Shown here: piece after piece, positions 26,405-35,299 of the stretch | Layout: each line of letters begins with the position of its first letter | Numbering within the stretch: the stretch's first letter is position 1 | Source of the DNA: Acidobacteriota bacterium | GTDB taxonomy: Bacteria; Pseudomonadota; Alphaproteobacteria; Caulobacterales; Hyphomonadaceae | Assembly (NCBI GenBank): GCA_016712445.1 | Contig: JADJRB010000002.1 | Span: 62,001-126,000, forward strand | Direction: 5' to 3' | Length of the DNA stretch: 64,000 nucleotides | Made by a program: the position numbers and the translations under genes | The notes under the pieces: model-generated | Told to the model about the DNA's origin: nothing | The model's database searches: none | What the model saw: only the letters and a program-made list of their open reading frames with translations

Positions 26405-27355
26405 ATGTCTGGAAACTGGTCTGAATACAGCCTCAGTGGCTGCCGCTTCGAAGCGCGCCCATCGGCCGCGCCGGTGCTGTCCGCGCCGAACATCCGGTTG
26501 CCTGACCGGGTCGACCTGCGCGTGCATTGCTCGCCGGTCGAGAACCAGCTCAAGACCAACTCTTGCGTTGCCAACGCCGTAATCGGCGCGCTGGAATTCC
26601 ACCATCTCAAGGCCGGCCGTCCGTTGACGGACCTTTCGCGCCTGTTCGTGTATTACAACGCGCGCATCCTGTCGGAGTCGACCCAGAAGGACGAAGGCAG
26701 CTTCATCCACCACGGCATGGCCTCCATCCTTGCCTATGGCGCCTGCGAAGCGCGTCTCTGGCCATTCATCGAGGCGATGGTCACCTCCCGTCCCACTGAT
26801 GCCTGTTACCAGAACGCGTCTTCCTATGAGGCCGTGCAGTACGCGCGCACGCCGCGAGGTGTCCCGGCGCTGTCCGCGCTCGCACAAGGCCTGCCGATCG
26901 TGTTCGGCATCTTTGTGCCGGGAGAATACTATCAGACGGCCGCACAGACCGGGCGCATGCCGAAGCCCGGTCAGGCGCCGCAGCAAAGCCCGGCCATGGG
27001 CCACGCGATGCTGATTGTGGGCTACGACATGAACGAACGGGCCTATCTGGTGCGCAACAGCTGGAGCGCCTCATGGGCCGAGCATGGGTATTGCTGGATC
27101 CCGTTCGAGACGATGGACGCCTGGTCGCGTGAAGAGGATTTCTGGACGATCGGTGCCATTGAGGAAGCTGCGGGCTTCAAGCTGTCTGGGCCCAGCCTGA
27201 CCGAGTCGATGAAGGGCATCGGTGTGTCGAACGACCTGCTGGAAGCGCGGGCTGAGAAGCTTGCCGCGCTGCGCACAGGTTTGCGAGAAAAGCTCTCTGG
27301 CGACCTTGAATCCGCAAAGCGCGATTTCCGCAGCCGGTTGCGCGACAAGTCCTGA
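26405..27355 (+). CDS. Papain-like (C1A family) cysteine protease, cytoplasmic
   Basis: A 316-residue protein with a papain-family catalytic set: oxyanion Gln48 and nucleophile Cys54 (NQLKTNSCVANAV), His200 (MGHAMLIVGYD) and Asn218 (VRNSWSASWAEHGY). There is no signal peptide and no propeptide, so a regulated cytoplasmic protease is likely, rather than a secreted digestive enzyme. A helical charged tail (about 285-316) may mediate binding. The start at 26405 has AAGGGG 7 bases upstream; an in-frame start at 26300 would overlap the kinase gene and adds an unrelated stretch. It is the last gene of the five-gene operon, 76 bases after the kinase. Confidence 0.88.
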   Translation: MSGNWSEYSLSGCRFEARPSAAPVLSAPNIRLPDRVDLRVHCSPVENQLKTNSCVANAVIGALEFHHLKAGRPLTDLSRLFVYYNARILSESTQKDEGSFIHHGMASILAYGACEARLWPFIEAMVTSRPTDACYQNASSYEAVQYARTPRGVPALSALAQGLPIVFGIFVPGEYYQTAAQTGRMPKPGQAPQQSPAMGHAMLIVGYDMNERAYLVRNSWSASWAEHGYCWIPFETMDAWSREEDFWTIGAIEEAAGFKLSGPSLTESMKGIGVSNDLLEARAEKLAALRTGLREKLSGDLESAKRDFRSRLRDKS

Positions 27356-27367
27356 GTCGCCGTCGCT

Positions 27368-30300
27368 TCAGTGAAAGTCCCGGCTTCGCGGGATAACACG
27401 TACGTCGCGCGGGTGGTGTGCCATTTCGCTTCTGACGCCCGGCGGGCGCCGGTTGGTGATGGGCCGGACAACTTCGTCCGCGTTCGCGAGGACACCTTTC
27501 AGCGGATCGCGCAGACTGTCCTCTGACAATAGGGACAGGTCGCCCGTGCAGTCGATCAGCTGCTCCGCCACGATATGGGTCACATTGTCAGCCGTCTGGA
27601 CACGTCCTTTCACGTGCAGGATGCGCGCGTTCATGACAACCGGACGAAACCGCTCCATCACACGCTGCCACACCACGAGGTTGGCGATGCCGGTCTCGTC
27701 TTCCAGCGTGATGAATACCACGCCGTTGGCCGATCCCGGCCGCTGGCGCACCAGTACCAGTCCCGCCGTCTGCACCCGCCGCCCGTTGGGTTGCGCGCTT
27801 GCTTCAGCCGTCGAAAGGATGCGCCGCGCCCCATAGGCCTCCCGCAGGAAGGCCATCGGGTGCGCCTTCAGCGACAGGCGCGCCGTCTGGTAATCCTGGA
27901 TCACGTGTTCCGAAGCGGGCATCAGCGGCAGGTCTGTGCCCGCTTCGTCGCCTTGTTCCGGCACGTCCGCAGCCACGAACAGCGGCAAGGACTGGTTCAC
28001 CACCTCGCCGCGCACCTGCCACAGGGCCTCGCGGCGGTTGAGGCCGACCGAGCCGAACGCATCGGCGCTGGCCAGCTTTTCAAGCGGCGCACGGTGCAGG
28101 CCCGTTCGCCGGCGCAGGTCGTCCGGCGAGGTGTAACCCGGTCCCCGCGCCGCCATCAGAGTCTCCATCTCTGCTTCGCGCAGCCCGTCCACCTGCCGGA
28201 ATCCGAGTCGCACCGCACACAGGCCATCGCCCTTGTCGGCCGGCTCCAGCGTATTGTCCCAATCGGAATAGTTCACATCCACCGGGCGCACCTCCACGCC
28301 ATGTTCGCGCGCATCGCGCACGATCTGGGCCGGCGCATAGAATCCCATCGGCTGGCTGTTCAGCAGCGCTGCGCAGAAGACGTCCGGGTGGTGGCACTTC
28401 AGCCAAGAGGAGACGTAAACCAGCAAGGCGAAGGAGGCAGCATGGCTTTCCGGGAAGCCATACTCGCCAAATCCCTTCACCTGGTCGAAGCATCGTTTGG
28501 CAAACAGCGGGTCGTACCCGCGCGCCACCATGCGCGAGACCATCATGTCCTCATAATTCTGGATCGTGCCGACCTTTCGGAACGTTGCCATCGCCCGGCG
28601 CAGGCCGTTGGCTTCGTCGGGTGTGAACTTCGCGGCATCGATCGAGATCTGCATCGCCTGCTCCTGGAACAGGGGCACGCCCAGCGTCCGCTGGAGGATC
28701 CGCGACAACTCGTCTGCAGGGCCATGAGCCGGGGAAGGGCTCGGGAAATTGACCGGCTCCAGCTTCTTCCGCCGGCGCAGGTAGGGGTGCACCATGTCGC
28801 CCTGGATCGGTCCGGGGCGCACGATGGCGACCTCGATCACCAGGTCATAGAACGTGCGCGGCTTCAGGCGCGGCAGCATGTTCATCTGCGCGCGGCTCTC
28901 CACCTGGAACACGCCGAGACTGTCACCTTCGCACAGCATGTCATAGGTCGCGGTGTCATTCTGCGGCACCGTGGCGAGATTGAATCCCTCGCCCTTGTGC
29001 GCTTCAAGGAAGTCAAAAGCCTTGCGGATGCAGGTCAGCATGCCCAGCGCAAGTACATCCACTTTCAGGATGCCCAACGCGTTGATGTCGTCCTTGTCCC
29101 ACTCGATGAAGGTGCGCGCGTCCATCGCCGCATTGCCGATCGGCACGGTCTCGATCAGCGGCCCGCGCGTCAGCACGAACCCGCCGACATGCTGCGACAG
29201 GTGGCGCGGAAACCCCATCAGCTGCTGTGTCAGCTGGATGGCCCGCCGGATCAGCATGTTGTCCGGATCGAGTCCGGCCCCGGCAATCTGACTGGCCGAA
29301 ATGCTGCTGCCCCATCCGCCCCAGACAGATCCCGCCAGTGCGCCGGATATCTCTTCGCTCAGGCCCAATGCCTTGCAAACCTCGCGTACGGCCGAGCGTG
29401 GCCGGTAGCAGATCACGGTTGCCGTCAGTGCCGCGCGGTGACGGCCATACCGTTCGTACACGTACTGTATAACTTCCTCGCGCCGCTCATGCTCGAAGTC
29501 GACATCGATGTCCGGCGGCTCCTTGCGCTCGCGTGACAGGAAGCGTTCGAAGAGGAGGCTTGTCTCGGCCGGGTCAACGCTGGTCACGCCAAGACAGAAA
29601 CAGACCGCCGAGTTGGCCGCCGACCCGCGCCCCTGGCACAGGATGCCTTGCGACCTTGCCCATGCGACAATGTCATTCACCGTCAGGAAGTAGGGGGCGT
29701 AAGCCAGTTCGCCGACGAGGCTCAGTTCCTTGCGCAGCTGGTGGGCAACAGCTTCCGGAATCCCGTGCGGATAGCGCCATTTCGCGCCTTTCCAGGTCAG
29801 GTGCTCCAGATGCGCCTGCGGCGTTGATCCGGGCGGGACAGGTTCATCGGGATATTCATAAGCCAGCTCGTTCAGGCTGAAGGTGCACCGCGCAGCAATT
29901 TCAGCCGTGCGCGCCAGCGCCGGCTCGAACCCCCTGAACAGCCGCGCCATCTCGCGGGCATCCTTGAGGTGGCGTTCGGCATTCGCGTCCAGCCGGAAGC
30001 CGGCTTGCGTGATGCTGCAATGCTCCCGGATGCAGGTCACCACATCCTGCAGGGGCCGGCGTTCCGGCTGGTGGTAGAGCACGTCATTGATGGCGACGAG
30101 CGGCGCGCCTGCCCGGGCGGAGATCTCGGCCAGCCGCGCGATACTTTCCCGGTTGCGGCCTGCGTACGCATAGCGGGCGGCAAGGTAGGTCCGCCGAGGG
30201 GCGGCCGCGCTGATGGCCTGCAACGCACGCTCGAACGCAGCGTCCGGCACGCCGGGTGGCAGCACGATGAGTACATGTCCTTCGCAGGCGCCAAGGATGT

Positions 30301-30631
30301 CCGCCAGCTCCAGATGGCAATCGCCCTTTGCTGCCTTCAGCTTGCCCTCCGACAGCAGGCGGGACAGGCGCCCGTAGGCGGCCCGGTCCTGCGGGTAGGC
30401 GATGATCTCCGGCCCGTCGACCGGCACCAGCCGCGCGCCCACCAGCACTTTCAGGCCGGATTCCTTCGCGGCCAGGTGTGCCCGAACGACCCCCGCAAGC
30501 GTATTGCGGTCCGCAATGCCGATGGCGGACAGGCCCAGTTCGGCCGCACGCTTCACCAATTCCTCCGGATGGCTCGCGCCCCGCAGGAACGAGAAGTTGG
30601 TGGTCACCGCAAGCTCTGCATAACCGCTCAT
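27368..30631 (-). CDS. dnaE2: Error-prone DNA polymerase DnaE2 (ImuC)
   Basis: A 1087-residue C-family polymerase of the DnaE2/ImuC branch. The N-terminal PHP domain begins YAELAVTTNFSFLRGASHPE. The palm active-site segment PDIDVDFEHERREEVIQY carries the catalytic aspartates, and a C-terminal OB-fold is present. It performs translesion synthesis with ImuB during SOS mutagenesis. The start at 30631 is chosen because its ATG overlaps the imuB stop (ATGA, 30628-30631) and gives the typical MSxYAEL N-terminus; an earlier in-frame codon at 30655 lies inside imuB. It converges on the protease gene with a 12-base gap. Confidence 0.95.
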   Translation of the reverse strand: MSGYAELAVTTNFSFLRGASHPEELVKRAAELGLSAIGIADRNTLAGVVRAHLAAKESGLKVLVGARLVPVDGPEIIAYPQDRAAYGRLSRLLSEGKLKAAKGDCHLELADILGACEGHVLIVLPPGVPDAAFERALQAISAAAPRRTYLAARYAYAGRNRESIARLAEISARAGAPLVAINDVLYHQPERRPLQDVVTCIREHCSITQAGFRLDANAERHLKDAREMARLFRGFEPALARTAEIAARCTFSLNELAYEYPDEPVPPGSTPQAHLEHLTWKGAKWRYPHGIPEAVAHQLRKELSLVGELAYAPYFLTVNDIVAWARSQGILCQGRGSAANSAVCFCLGVTSVDPAETSLLFERFLSRERKEPPDIDVDFEHERREEVIQYVYERYGRHRAALTATVICYRPRSAVREVCKALGLSEEISGALAGSVWGGWGSSISASQIAGAGLDPDNMLIRRAIQLTQQLMGFPRHLSQHVGGFVLTRGPLIETVPIGNAAMDARTFIEWDKDDINALGILKVDVLALGMLTCIRKAFDFLEAHKGEGFNLATVPQNDTATYDMLCEGDSLGVFQVESRAQMNMLPRLKPRTFYDLVIEVAIVRPGPIQGDMVHPYLRRRKKLEPVNFPSPSPAHGPADELSRILQRTLGVPLFQEQAMQISIDAAKFTPDEANGLRRAMATFRKVGTIQNYEDMMVSRMVARGYDPLFAKRCFDQVKGFGEYGFPESHAASFALLVYVSSWLKCHHPDVFCAALLNSQPMGFYAPAQIVRDAREHGVEVRPVDVNYSDWDNTLEPADKGDGLCAVRLGFRQVDGLREAEMETLMAARGPGYTSPDDLRRRTGLHRAPLEKLASADAFGSVGLNRREALWQVRGEVVNQSLPLFVAADVPEQGDEAGTDLPLMPASEHVIQDYQTARLSLKAHPMAFLREAYGARRILSTAEASAQPNGRRVQTAGLVLVRQRPGSANGVVFITLEDETGIANLVVWQRVMERFRPVVMNARILHVKGRVQTADNVTHIVAEQLIDCTGDLSLLSEDSLRDPLKGVLANADEVVRPITNRRPPGVRSEMAHHPRDVRVIPRSRDFH

Positions 30632-32229
30632 GCGAACAGTCCCTGTACGAACCATTCCGGCATCTGGCCCCGGCCGTCATCATACAGGCCCTCGCGGAAC
30701 ACCCAGTAGCGCCGCCCGTCGGCGTCCTCGATCCGGTAATAGTCGCGCGTGCGCGGCAGCTTGCCGGGCGCTGCATCCTTGCCCGGCAGGAACAGCCACC
30801 ATTCCGGTGCGATCCGCTCCGGTCCGTCCGAGCGCACCACGCGCCGCATCACCCGGCGCCAGATAAAACTCAGCGGCGGGCCGTCAGGCACCTGCGCGAT
30901 CACGTCCACCCGCTCGGGCCAGCCCAACATCCGCACAGGCCGCAATCCTGCCAGGCGGGCAGGCAAAACGGCAGGTCCGGGGATCTCGCCGGTAAAAACA
31001 GCCTGCCGCTCGGCCGCGTCCGGCGCATGCCGCGCTTCGGCGACCACAAGGGTCACCGCGCCGTCCCCGAGACGGGCATTGATCCGGTCGGACATGGCCG
31101 CGAGCGCGACCTCGTCAATCCGGCTCGCCGCAAGTTCTCCGGACAGCGGCCGGCTGCCCATCTCCATTGCATCCGTCCGCCGCGCTTCCAGCAGCAAAAG
31201 GTCGATCCCGAAGCCCGGGTCGATCCGCGCCAGCTTCTCGCGGAACAGCCTCAGCACGTGCTCCGGTGCGCGCACCGGACGCGCCGCCTGCGCCGACACT
31301 TCGGAAACCTGGCCGTCCGTATGGAAGGCGCTGAACACAAACCGCCGGGCGCCCACGCCCTTTCCGGAAAGTTCGGCGCACAGCGCCTCGGTCAGCTGCT
31401 GCAGGCCGGCTTCTATTCCGGCGGGCTGGGTCAGCGGCTCGGGGCAGGGCAGCCGGCAGACATGCTCCGCTGGCGGACGAAGCGGCACGATGGGCTCGCG
31501 GCGGATACCAAGCGCCTGGTCGAGGCGCAGGCACACCGCATCTGCCGCCGCCCGCGACTGGAAGCGCCGCGCCAGGGCCTTGCGGTCAATGCCATAAAGC
31601 TGGCTGATGCGCGTCAGGCCAAACCGGCGCAGCAGCGTGGCGGCTTCCGGCGACAGCCGCAGCGCCTGTGTCGGCAAGTCGCCGATCCCGTCTCGCTCCC
31701 CGCCTTCCGGCACGACATCGACAACGCCCTGTCCGGTTCCGAAATGCGCCAGCGCATGCGCTGCCCCCGGCGTGCCCGCCATCGCAATCCGGTGGAGATA
31801 TCCCGCCCGCGCCAGCCTTTCGGACAAGGCGCCAGCCATCGCCTGTTCGCCCCCGAAAAGATGGTCGCATCCGGTTGTCTCCAGCAACAGGCCGTCCTCC
31901 CCATCAAGCGCCACCAGCGGCGAGAAGCAGGTGGCCCACCGCGCCAGCAGGCGCAGCGCTCGGGCGTCTTCCTCCCGGTCGATTTCTTCCGCTGCCAGGT
32001 GCGGCACGCTGGCGCGTGCATCGCTGAAGCGCATGCCGGGGCCGATGCCTGCCGCCTTGGCCGCGGCATTCGCGGCTGCCACAGTCAGTCCGTGAGCGGA
32101 TGTTTCGTGCAGGACAAACGGCCGGAGCTTAACCGGCCTTGCGGACAGGGGTTTGCCGTTGCGCCGGGCGCGGCGCAGCCGGTCCAGCGGCCATTCCGGA
32201 AACCACACCGAGAGATAGCGTTTCATCAT
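30628..32229 (-). CDS. imuB: ImuB, inactive Y-family polymerase homologue
   Basis: A 533-residue DinB/UmuC-related protein. The N-terminus MMKRYLSVWFPEWPLDRL lacks the DxD catalytic motif of active Y-family polymerases, as known for ImuB. It serves as hub linking DnaE2, ImuA/RecA-like protein and the beta clamp. It carries the palm/finger-like region (about 40-330) and the C-terminal ImuB-specific region. The start is placed at 32229 (GAGTGGA just upstream); longer in-frame starts extend further into imuA. It overlaps imuA by about 100 bases and dnaE2 by 4 bases, so the three genes form one SOS cassette. Confidence 0.9.
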   Translation of the reverse strand: MMKRYLSVWFPEWPLDRLRRARRNGKPLSARPVKLRPFVLHETSAHGLTVAAANAAAKAAGIGPGMRFSDARASVPHLAAEEIDREEDARALRLLARWATCFSPLVALDGEDGLLLETTGCDHLFGGEQAMAGALSERLARAGYLHRIAMAGTPGAAHALAHFGTGQGVVDVVPEGGERDGIGDLPTQALRLSPEAATLLRRFGLTRISQLYGIDRKALARRFQSRAAADAVCLRLDQALGIRREPIVPLRPPAEHVCRLPCPEPLTQPAGIEAGLQQLTEALCAELSGKGVGARRFVFSAFHTDGQVSEVSAQAARPVRAPEHVLRLFREKLARIDPGFGIDLLLLEARRTDAMEMGSRPLSGELAASRIDEVALAAMSDRINARLGDGAVTLVVAEARHAPDAAERQAVFTGEIPGPAVLPARLAGLRPVRMLGWPERVDVIAQVPDGPPLSFIWRRVMRRVVRSDGPERIAPEWWLFLPGKDAAPGKLPRTRDYYRIEDADGRRYWVFREGLYDDGRGQMPEWFVQGLFA

Positions 32230-32857
32230 TCCACTCGAGATCAAAACTTGCGCCCGTGGCATTCGGCGCAGACCGGCACCGTTCAAGTGTGGCCCGCCAG
32301 CGCGGATGGCCCGGGGCGTGCGGATCGTAGCGGTTCGGCGCCGAAGGCCGGGGGCTGATCCGCCAGCGGGTCGCGGCGGCCGTTGCGCCTTCGCAGGTAT
32401 GCGGCATCAGCAAGACCACCGGCACACCATGCCGCCCGGAGGCCAGCGTCAGACGGCGTGTCGCCGTGAAATCTGCCGCTTCGATGTCGGCTACCACAAG
32501 GCTCACCGCACCGGACACCACCGCCTCCTCGACCGCCCATAGCGCATCCGAAAGCGTGCGCACTGCCACGTTCAGGCGCACCGGCGCTGCCGCCTGCATC
32601 TGGTGCAGCGCGGCTTCCGGCACTTGCCCGAGATCGCCGGACAGTTTGCCCTGGCTGATCCAGATCCAGGCGCCCGCTTTCGGCTGGCGCACGGCCGCCA
32701 GGGCAAACCCGGTGACGGCTGCCCGGTCCCCGTACGCCGCCTCAGCCACCTCATGCAGCCCGGCCAGACCAAGACCGAACGGGAAGGCGGCCGGCGCTGC
32801 AGGCGCTGCCGTCACAGGTCCCAGAAGGCCTCGGTTCTTGAGCGTGGCAATATCCAT
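32129..32857 (-). CDS. imuA: ImuA, RecA/SulA-like mutagenesis protein
   Basis: A 242-residue RecA-fold-like protein, the first gene of the imuA-imuB-dnaE2 cassette. The segment FPFGLGLAGLHEVAEAAYGDRAA fits the ImuA N-terminal region, which lacks a full Walker A. A Walker B-like hydrophobic strand, VSLVVADIEAADF, is visible. ImuA modulates ImuB/DnaE2 lesion bypass. Its start codon lies only 2 bases from the LexA box and there is no room for a ribosome binding site on the predicted transcript, so it is probably leaderless. Confidence 0.85.
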   Translation of the reverse strand: MDIATLKNRGLLGPVTAAPAAPAAFPFGLGLAGLHEVAEAAYGDRAAVTGFALAAVRQPKAGAWIWISQGKLSGDLGQVPEAALHQMQAAAPVRLNVAVRTLSDALWAVEEAVVSGAVSLVVADIEAADFTATRRLTLASGRHGVPVVLLMPHTCEGATAAATRWRISPRPSAPNRYDPHAPGHPRWRATLERCRSAPNATGASFDLEWNDETLSLGVVSGMAAGPAAPRPAQRQTPVRKAG

Positions 32858-32859
32858 AT

Positions 32860-32874
32860 GTTCTTATTTTGTTC
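32860..32874 (-). promoter_or_regulatory. LexA (SOS) box of the imuA-imuB-dnaE2 operon
   Basis: The plus strand reads GTTC-TTATTTT-GTTC, an exact match to the alphaproteobacterial LexA pattern GTTC-N7-GTTC (GAAC-N7-GAAC on the transcribed direction). It ends 2 bases before the imuA start codon and overlaps the predicted -10 element, so LexA would block RNA polymerase directly. Confidence 0.9.
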
Positions 32875-32891
32875 TTTTGAGATTGAGTCAA
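32863..32891 (-). promoter_or_regulatory. Predicted sigma-70-type promoter of imuA
   Basis: Read on the minus strand, TTGACT (32891-32886) is a 5/6 match to the -35 box. A 17-base spacer leads to AATAAG (32868-32863), a 4/6 match to -10. The expected start point 6-8 bases later falls on or within the imuA ATG (32857), predicting a leaderless mRNA. The boxes are seen; the start point is inferred. Confidence 0.55.
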
Positions 32892-33034
32892 TGCCCATCG
32901 CGTCCCGGGCGATTTTTCCACAGGTCCGCAGGCGGCGGGGCCGGTAACGCGTGCCTCGCCATCGCCGCGCGATCACGCTAGACGCTGAAAGGCAGCCAGA
33001 GCGCCGCGCCGAGGCGCACCATACAAGGACCACC

Positions 33035-34255
33035 ATGCCCGTTTCGCAGTTCAAAGGCTTTGCCGGCGTCTCGATCCGGGGTGAGCGCCGCGGCGATCCG
33101 GACGACCCGCTGGTCCTGCTGGTCCACGGCGGCGGGCAGACCCGCGAGGTCTGGAATGAAGCTGCGTCCGCCCTCGTGCGCGCCGGGCGCCAGGTCATCG
33201 CCATCGACCTGCGCGGTCACGGCCAGAGCGAATGGCCCGAAGACGGGCGCTACGATTTCGGCGCCTATGTCGAAGACCTGCGCGCTATCCTCGCCCAGTT
33301 GCCCTCGCGCCCTGTCATCGTCGGCGCGTCGCTCGGCGGCTGGGTAGCGGCTGTCGCGCTCGGCGAAGACGGCGGCCACCTCGCCTCCGGCCTGATCCTT
33401 GCCGATGCCCCGCCGCATCTAGACCTCACTAACATCCGCGCCGCCGCCGGCGCCTTGCGGGCCGCCTCCGAAACTGACCGGGGCGGCTACGATCCCCGCA
33501 TGCTCGACCGCTTCGATCTCGAAGAAGCACTGAACCGGTTCAAGGCCGCCGCACCGAAGATCAGGATGCCAGTCCTGTTCGTGCGCGGGGCGCTCAGTGC
33601 GGTCACCGATGCCGCCGCCGCCGGAAAGATAGTCGAGCAGATTCCGGGCGCGGAGTATGCGGAGATTGGCCAAGCCGGCCATCTCGTCGCGTCCGACCGT
33701 TCCGACCTCTTCAGCGCGACATTGCTCGACTTCCTCGAGCGGCGCATCCCCCGCTTCGTGCCGGAATACCGATCCGGTTCGGACGCGCGCACCCTGCGCG
33801 ATGCCCTCGGCTGCTTTGCGACCGGCGTCACAGTCGTCACCACCTTCGAGCCGGGCGGCGAGCCGGTCGGTCTCACCGCAAACTCATTCACATCGGTCTC
33901 GCTCGATCCGCCGCTGCTGCTTGTCTGCATCGCCAAAACGTCGAGCAGCCTGAAGGCGCTCGAACAGGCGGGCCATTTCGCCATCAACGTCCTGCACATC
34001 GGCCAGCAGCCGGTATCCGGCCTGTTCGCGGCCACGACCGGGGAACGTTTCCGGCAAACGCCGTGGAAACGCGGCCAGCATGATGCGCCGCTTCTCTCCA
34101 ACGCGCTGGCAAACTTCGAATGCCGCAAGCATCAGATGCATGACGGCGGCGACCATGTCATCCTCGTGGGCGAAGTGCTCCGCGCGACATTCGATCCCCG
34201 CCGCGATCCCTTGCTCTACTTCCGAGGCAAGTATCGCCGCCTGCATTTTTCTTAA
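33035..34255 (+). CDS. Fusion protein: alpha/beta hydrolase plus flavin reductase domain
   Basis: A 406-residue two-domain protein. Residues 1-245 are an alpha/beta hydrolase: LLVHGGGQTREVW for the oxyanion hole, Ser nucleophile in GASLGGW, and His in GQAGHLV. Residues about 250-406 are a flavin reductase-like FMN-binding domain (LRDALGCFATGVTVVTTF, GLTANSFTSVSLDPPLLL), the NADH:FMN partner of two-component monooxygenases. The join is in frame and continuous through RRIPRFVPEYRSGSDA. AAGGA lies 5 bases before the ATG at 33035. Reductase plus hydrolase may couple to an oxygenase elsewhere; none is adjacent. It converges on the next hydrolase gene with a 13-base gap. Confidence 0.85.
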   Translation: MPVSQFKGFAGVSIRGERRGDPDDPLVLLVHGGGQTREVWNEAASALVRAGRQVIAIDLRGHGQSEWPEDGRYDFGAYVEDLRAILAQLPSRPVIVGASLGGWVAAVALGEDGGHLASGLILADAPPHLDLTNIRAAAGALRAASETDRGGYDPRMLDRFDLEEALNRFKAAAPKIRMPVLFVRGALSAVTDAAAAGKIVEQIPGAEYAEIGQAGHLVASDRSDLFSATLLDFLERRIPRFVPEYRSGSDARTLRDALGCFATGVTVVTTFEPGGEPVGLTANSFTSVSLDPPLLLVCIAKTSSSLKALEQAGHFAINVLHIGQQPVSGLFAATTGERFRQTPWKRGQHDAPLLSNALANFECRKHQMHDGGDHVILVGEVLRATFDPRRDPLLYFRGKYRRLHFS

Positions 34256-34268
34256 GTCCGTATGCGGA

Positions 34269-35135
34269 CTAGAGAAACGCCTTCAGGTCCGCCACAAACC
34301 GGTCAAACTGGTCATGGTGCAGCCAGTGTCCGGCATTCTCGTACACCTTCACCGACGCATTCTTGAAATATGCGATCCGGCCATCCTTCTCGGGGTTCGA
34401 AGCCCAACTGTTGGCGCCATACAGCAGCAGCGTCGGGCAATCGATCTCCTGCCACAACGCCTGCACATCCTCGTTCGGCATGTCGAACGGCACCATCACG
34501 CGGAAATAGTTGTCGAACTTCCACGAATAGGTGCCGTCTTCGTTCTGGCTGATCCCATGAATCGTCAGGTGCCGCGCCTGTGCATCGGTCAGGTAGCTGT
34601 TCTCGGTCTTCATGCGCTCGTAGGCTTCCTCCAGCGTCGCATAGCGTTTCGGATTGCGCCCGGCCGCCTCGCGTTTGGCCGATATCCAGTCGCGCATCCG
34701 CTTGCCGACCGGCTCACCCATGCGCTCCTTCAGCATCTTCGGCGACGGCCCCAGTCCCTCGATCGCCACGATCTTGCGCACGTTCTCGGGATAGATGCCG
34801 GCATAGCGCAGCGAAATGTTCCCGCCATAGGAATGCGCAACGATCGTGACCGGCGCCAGCTGCTTCTGGTGGATCAGCTGCGCGAGGTCATACACGCAGG
34901 AGCGCGGCGAATAGTCTCCGTCTGCCGACCAGGCGCTGTCACCATGCCCCCGAAGGTCCGGCGCAATCACATGCCAGTCCTTGCGCAGCTCTTCGGCGAC
35001 CCAATCCCAGCTGCGGCAATGGTCGCGCCCGCCATGCAGCAGGATCAGCGGCGGCGCCTCCGGATTGCCCCAGTCGGCATAGTGCAGGCGAAGGCGCTGG
35101 GAGTAATAGCTGTTCGATGTCGGTCCTGTGATCAT
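34269..35135 (-). CDS. Alpha/beta hydrolase
   Basis: A 288-residue alpha/beta hydrolase with LILLHGGRDHCRSW (oxyanion region, about 31-44), Ser nucleophile in AHSYGGN (about 103-109) and C-terminal His in NAGHWLHHDQF. A helical cap lies between about 135 and 215. There is no signal peptide, so it is cytoplasmic. The Ser nucleophile suggests an esterase or C-C bond hydrolase rather than an epoxide hydrolase, so it differs in mechanism from the hydrolase at 2394-3380. A hairpin with AGTCCG/CGGACT arms spans the end of the convergent gene pair but lacks a T-tract. Confidence 0.85.
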   Translation of the reverse strand: MITGPTSNSYYSQRLRLHYADWGNPEAPPLILLHGGRDHCRSWDWVAEELRKDWHVIAPDLRGHGDSAWSADGDYSPRSCVYDLAQLIHQKQLAPVTIVAHSYGGNISLRYAGIYPENVRKIVAIEGLGPSPKMLKERMGEPVGKRMRDWISAKREAAGRNPKRYATLEEAYERMKTENSYLTDAQARHLTIHGISQNEDGTYSWKFDNYFRVMVPFDMPNEDVQALWQEIDCPTLLLYGANSWASNPEKDGRIAYFKNASVKVYENAGHWLHHDQFDRFVADLKAFL

Positions 35136-35299
35136 GCGAGCAGTTAGACCACGCGGAACGGCGCCGTCCAGACGTTACGGTTCGGGGCGACGCAAGGGAA
35201 AACCGGACCCGGAGCCGTTGCGTCTTGTGTCCACTCGTTTACGTTATCGCGACAGAGGCGCCGCCCTTCACCTGCAGGCGCCCATCCGGGGAGATACTC

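Noticed and set aside
24622..26610. 662-codon minus-strand frame opposite the FHA-like/kinase genes
   Set aside because: It is antisense to genes with clear kinase and zinc-ribbon motifs, and its product is Arg/His/Asp-rich with no domain features, typical of GC-rich shadow frames.
27575..29536. 653-codon plus-strand frame opposite dnaE2
   Set aside because: Antisense shadow of dnaE2 with no ribosome binding site or family features.
30478..32358. 626-codon plus-strand frame opposite imuB
   Set aside because: Antisense to imuB, with biased composition and no domain.
34254..34271. Hairpin AGTCCG-TATG-CGGACT between convergent genes as a terminator
   Set aside because: No T-tract follows on either strand, so it is not called as an intrinsic terminator.
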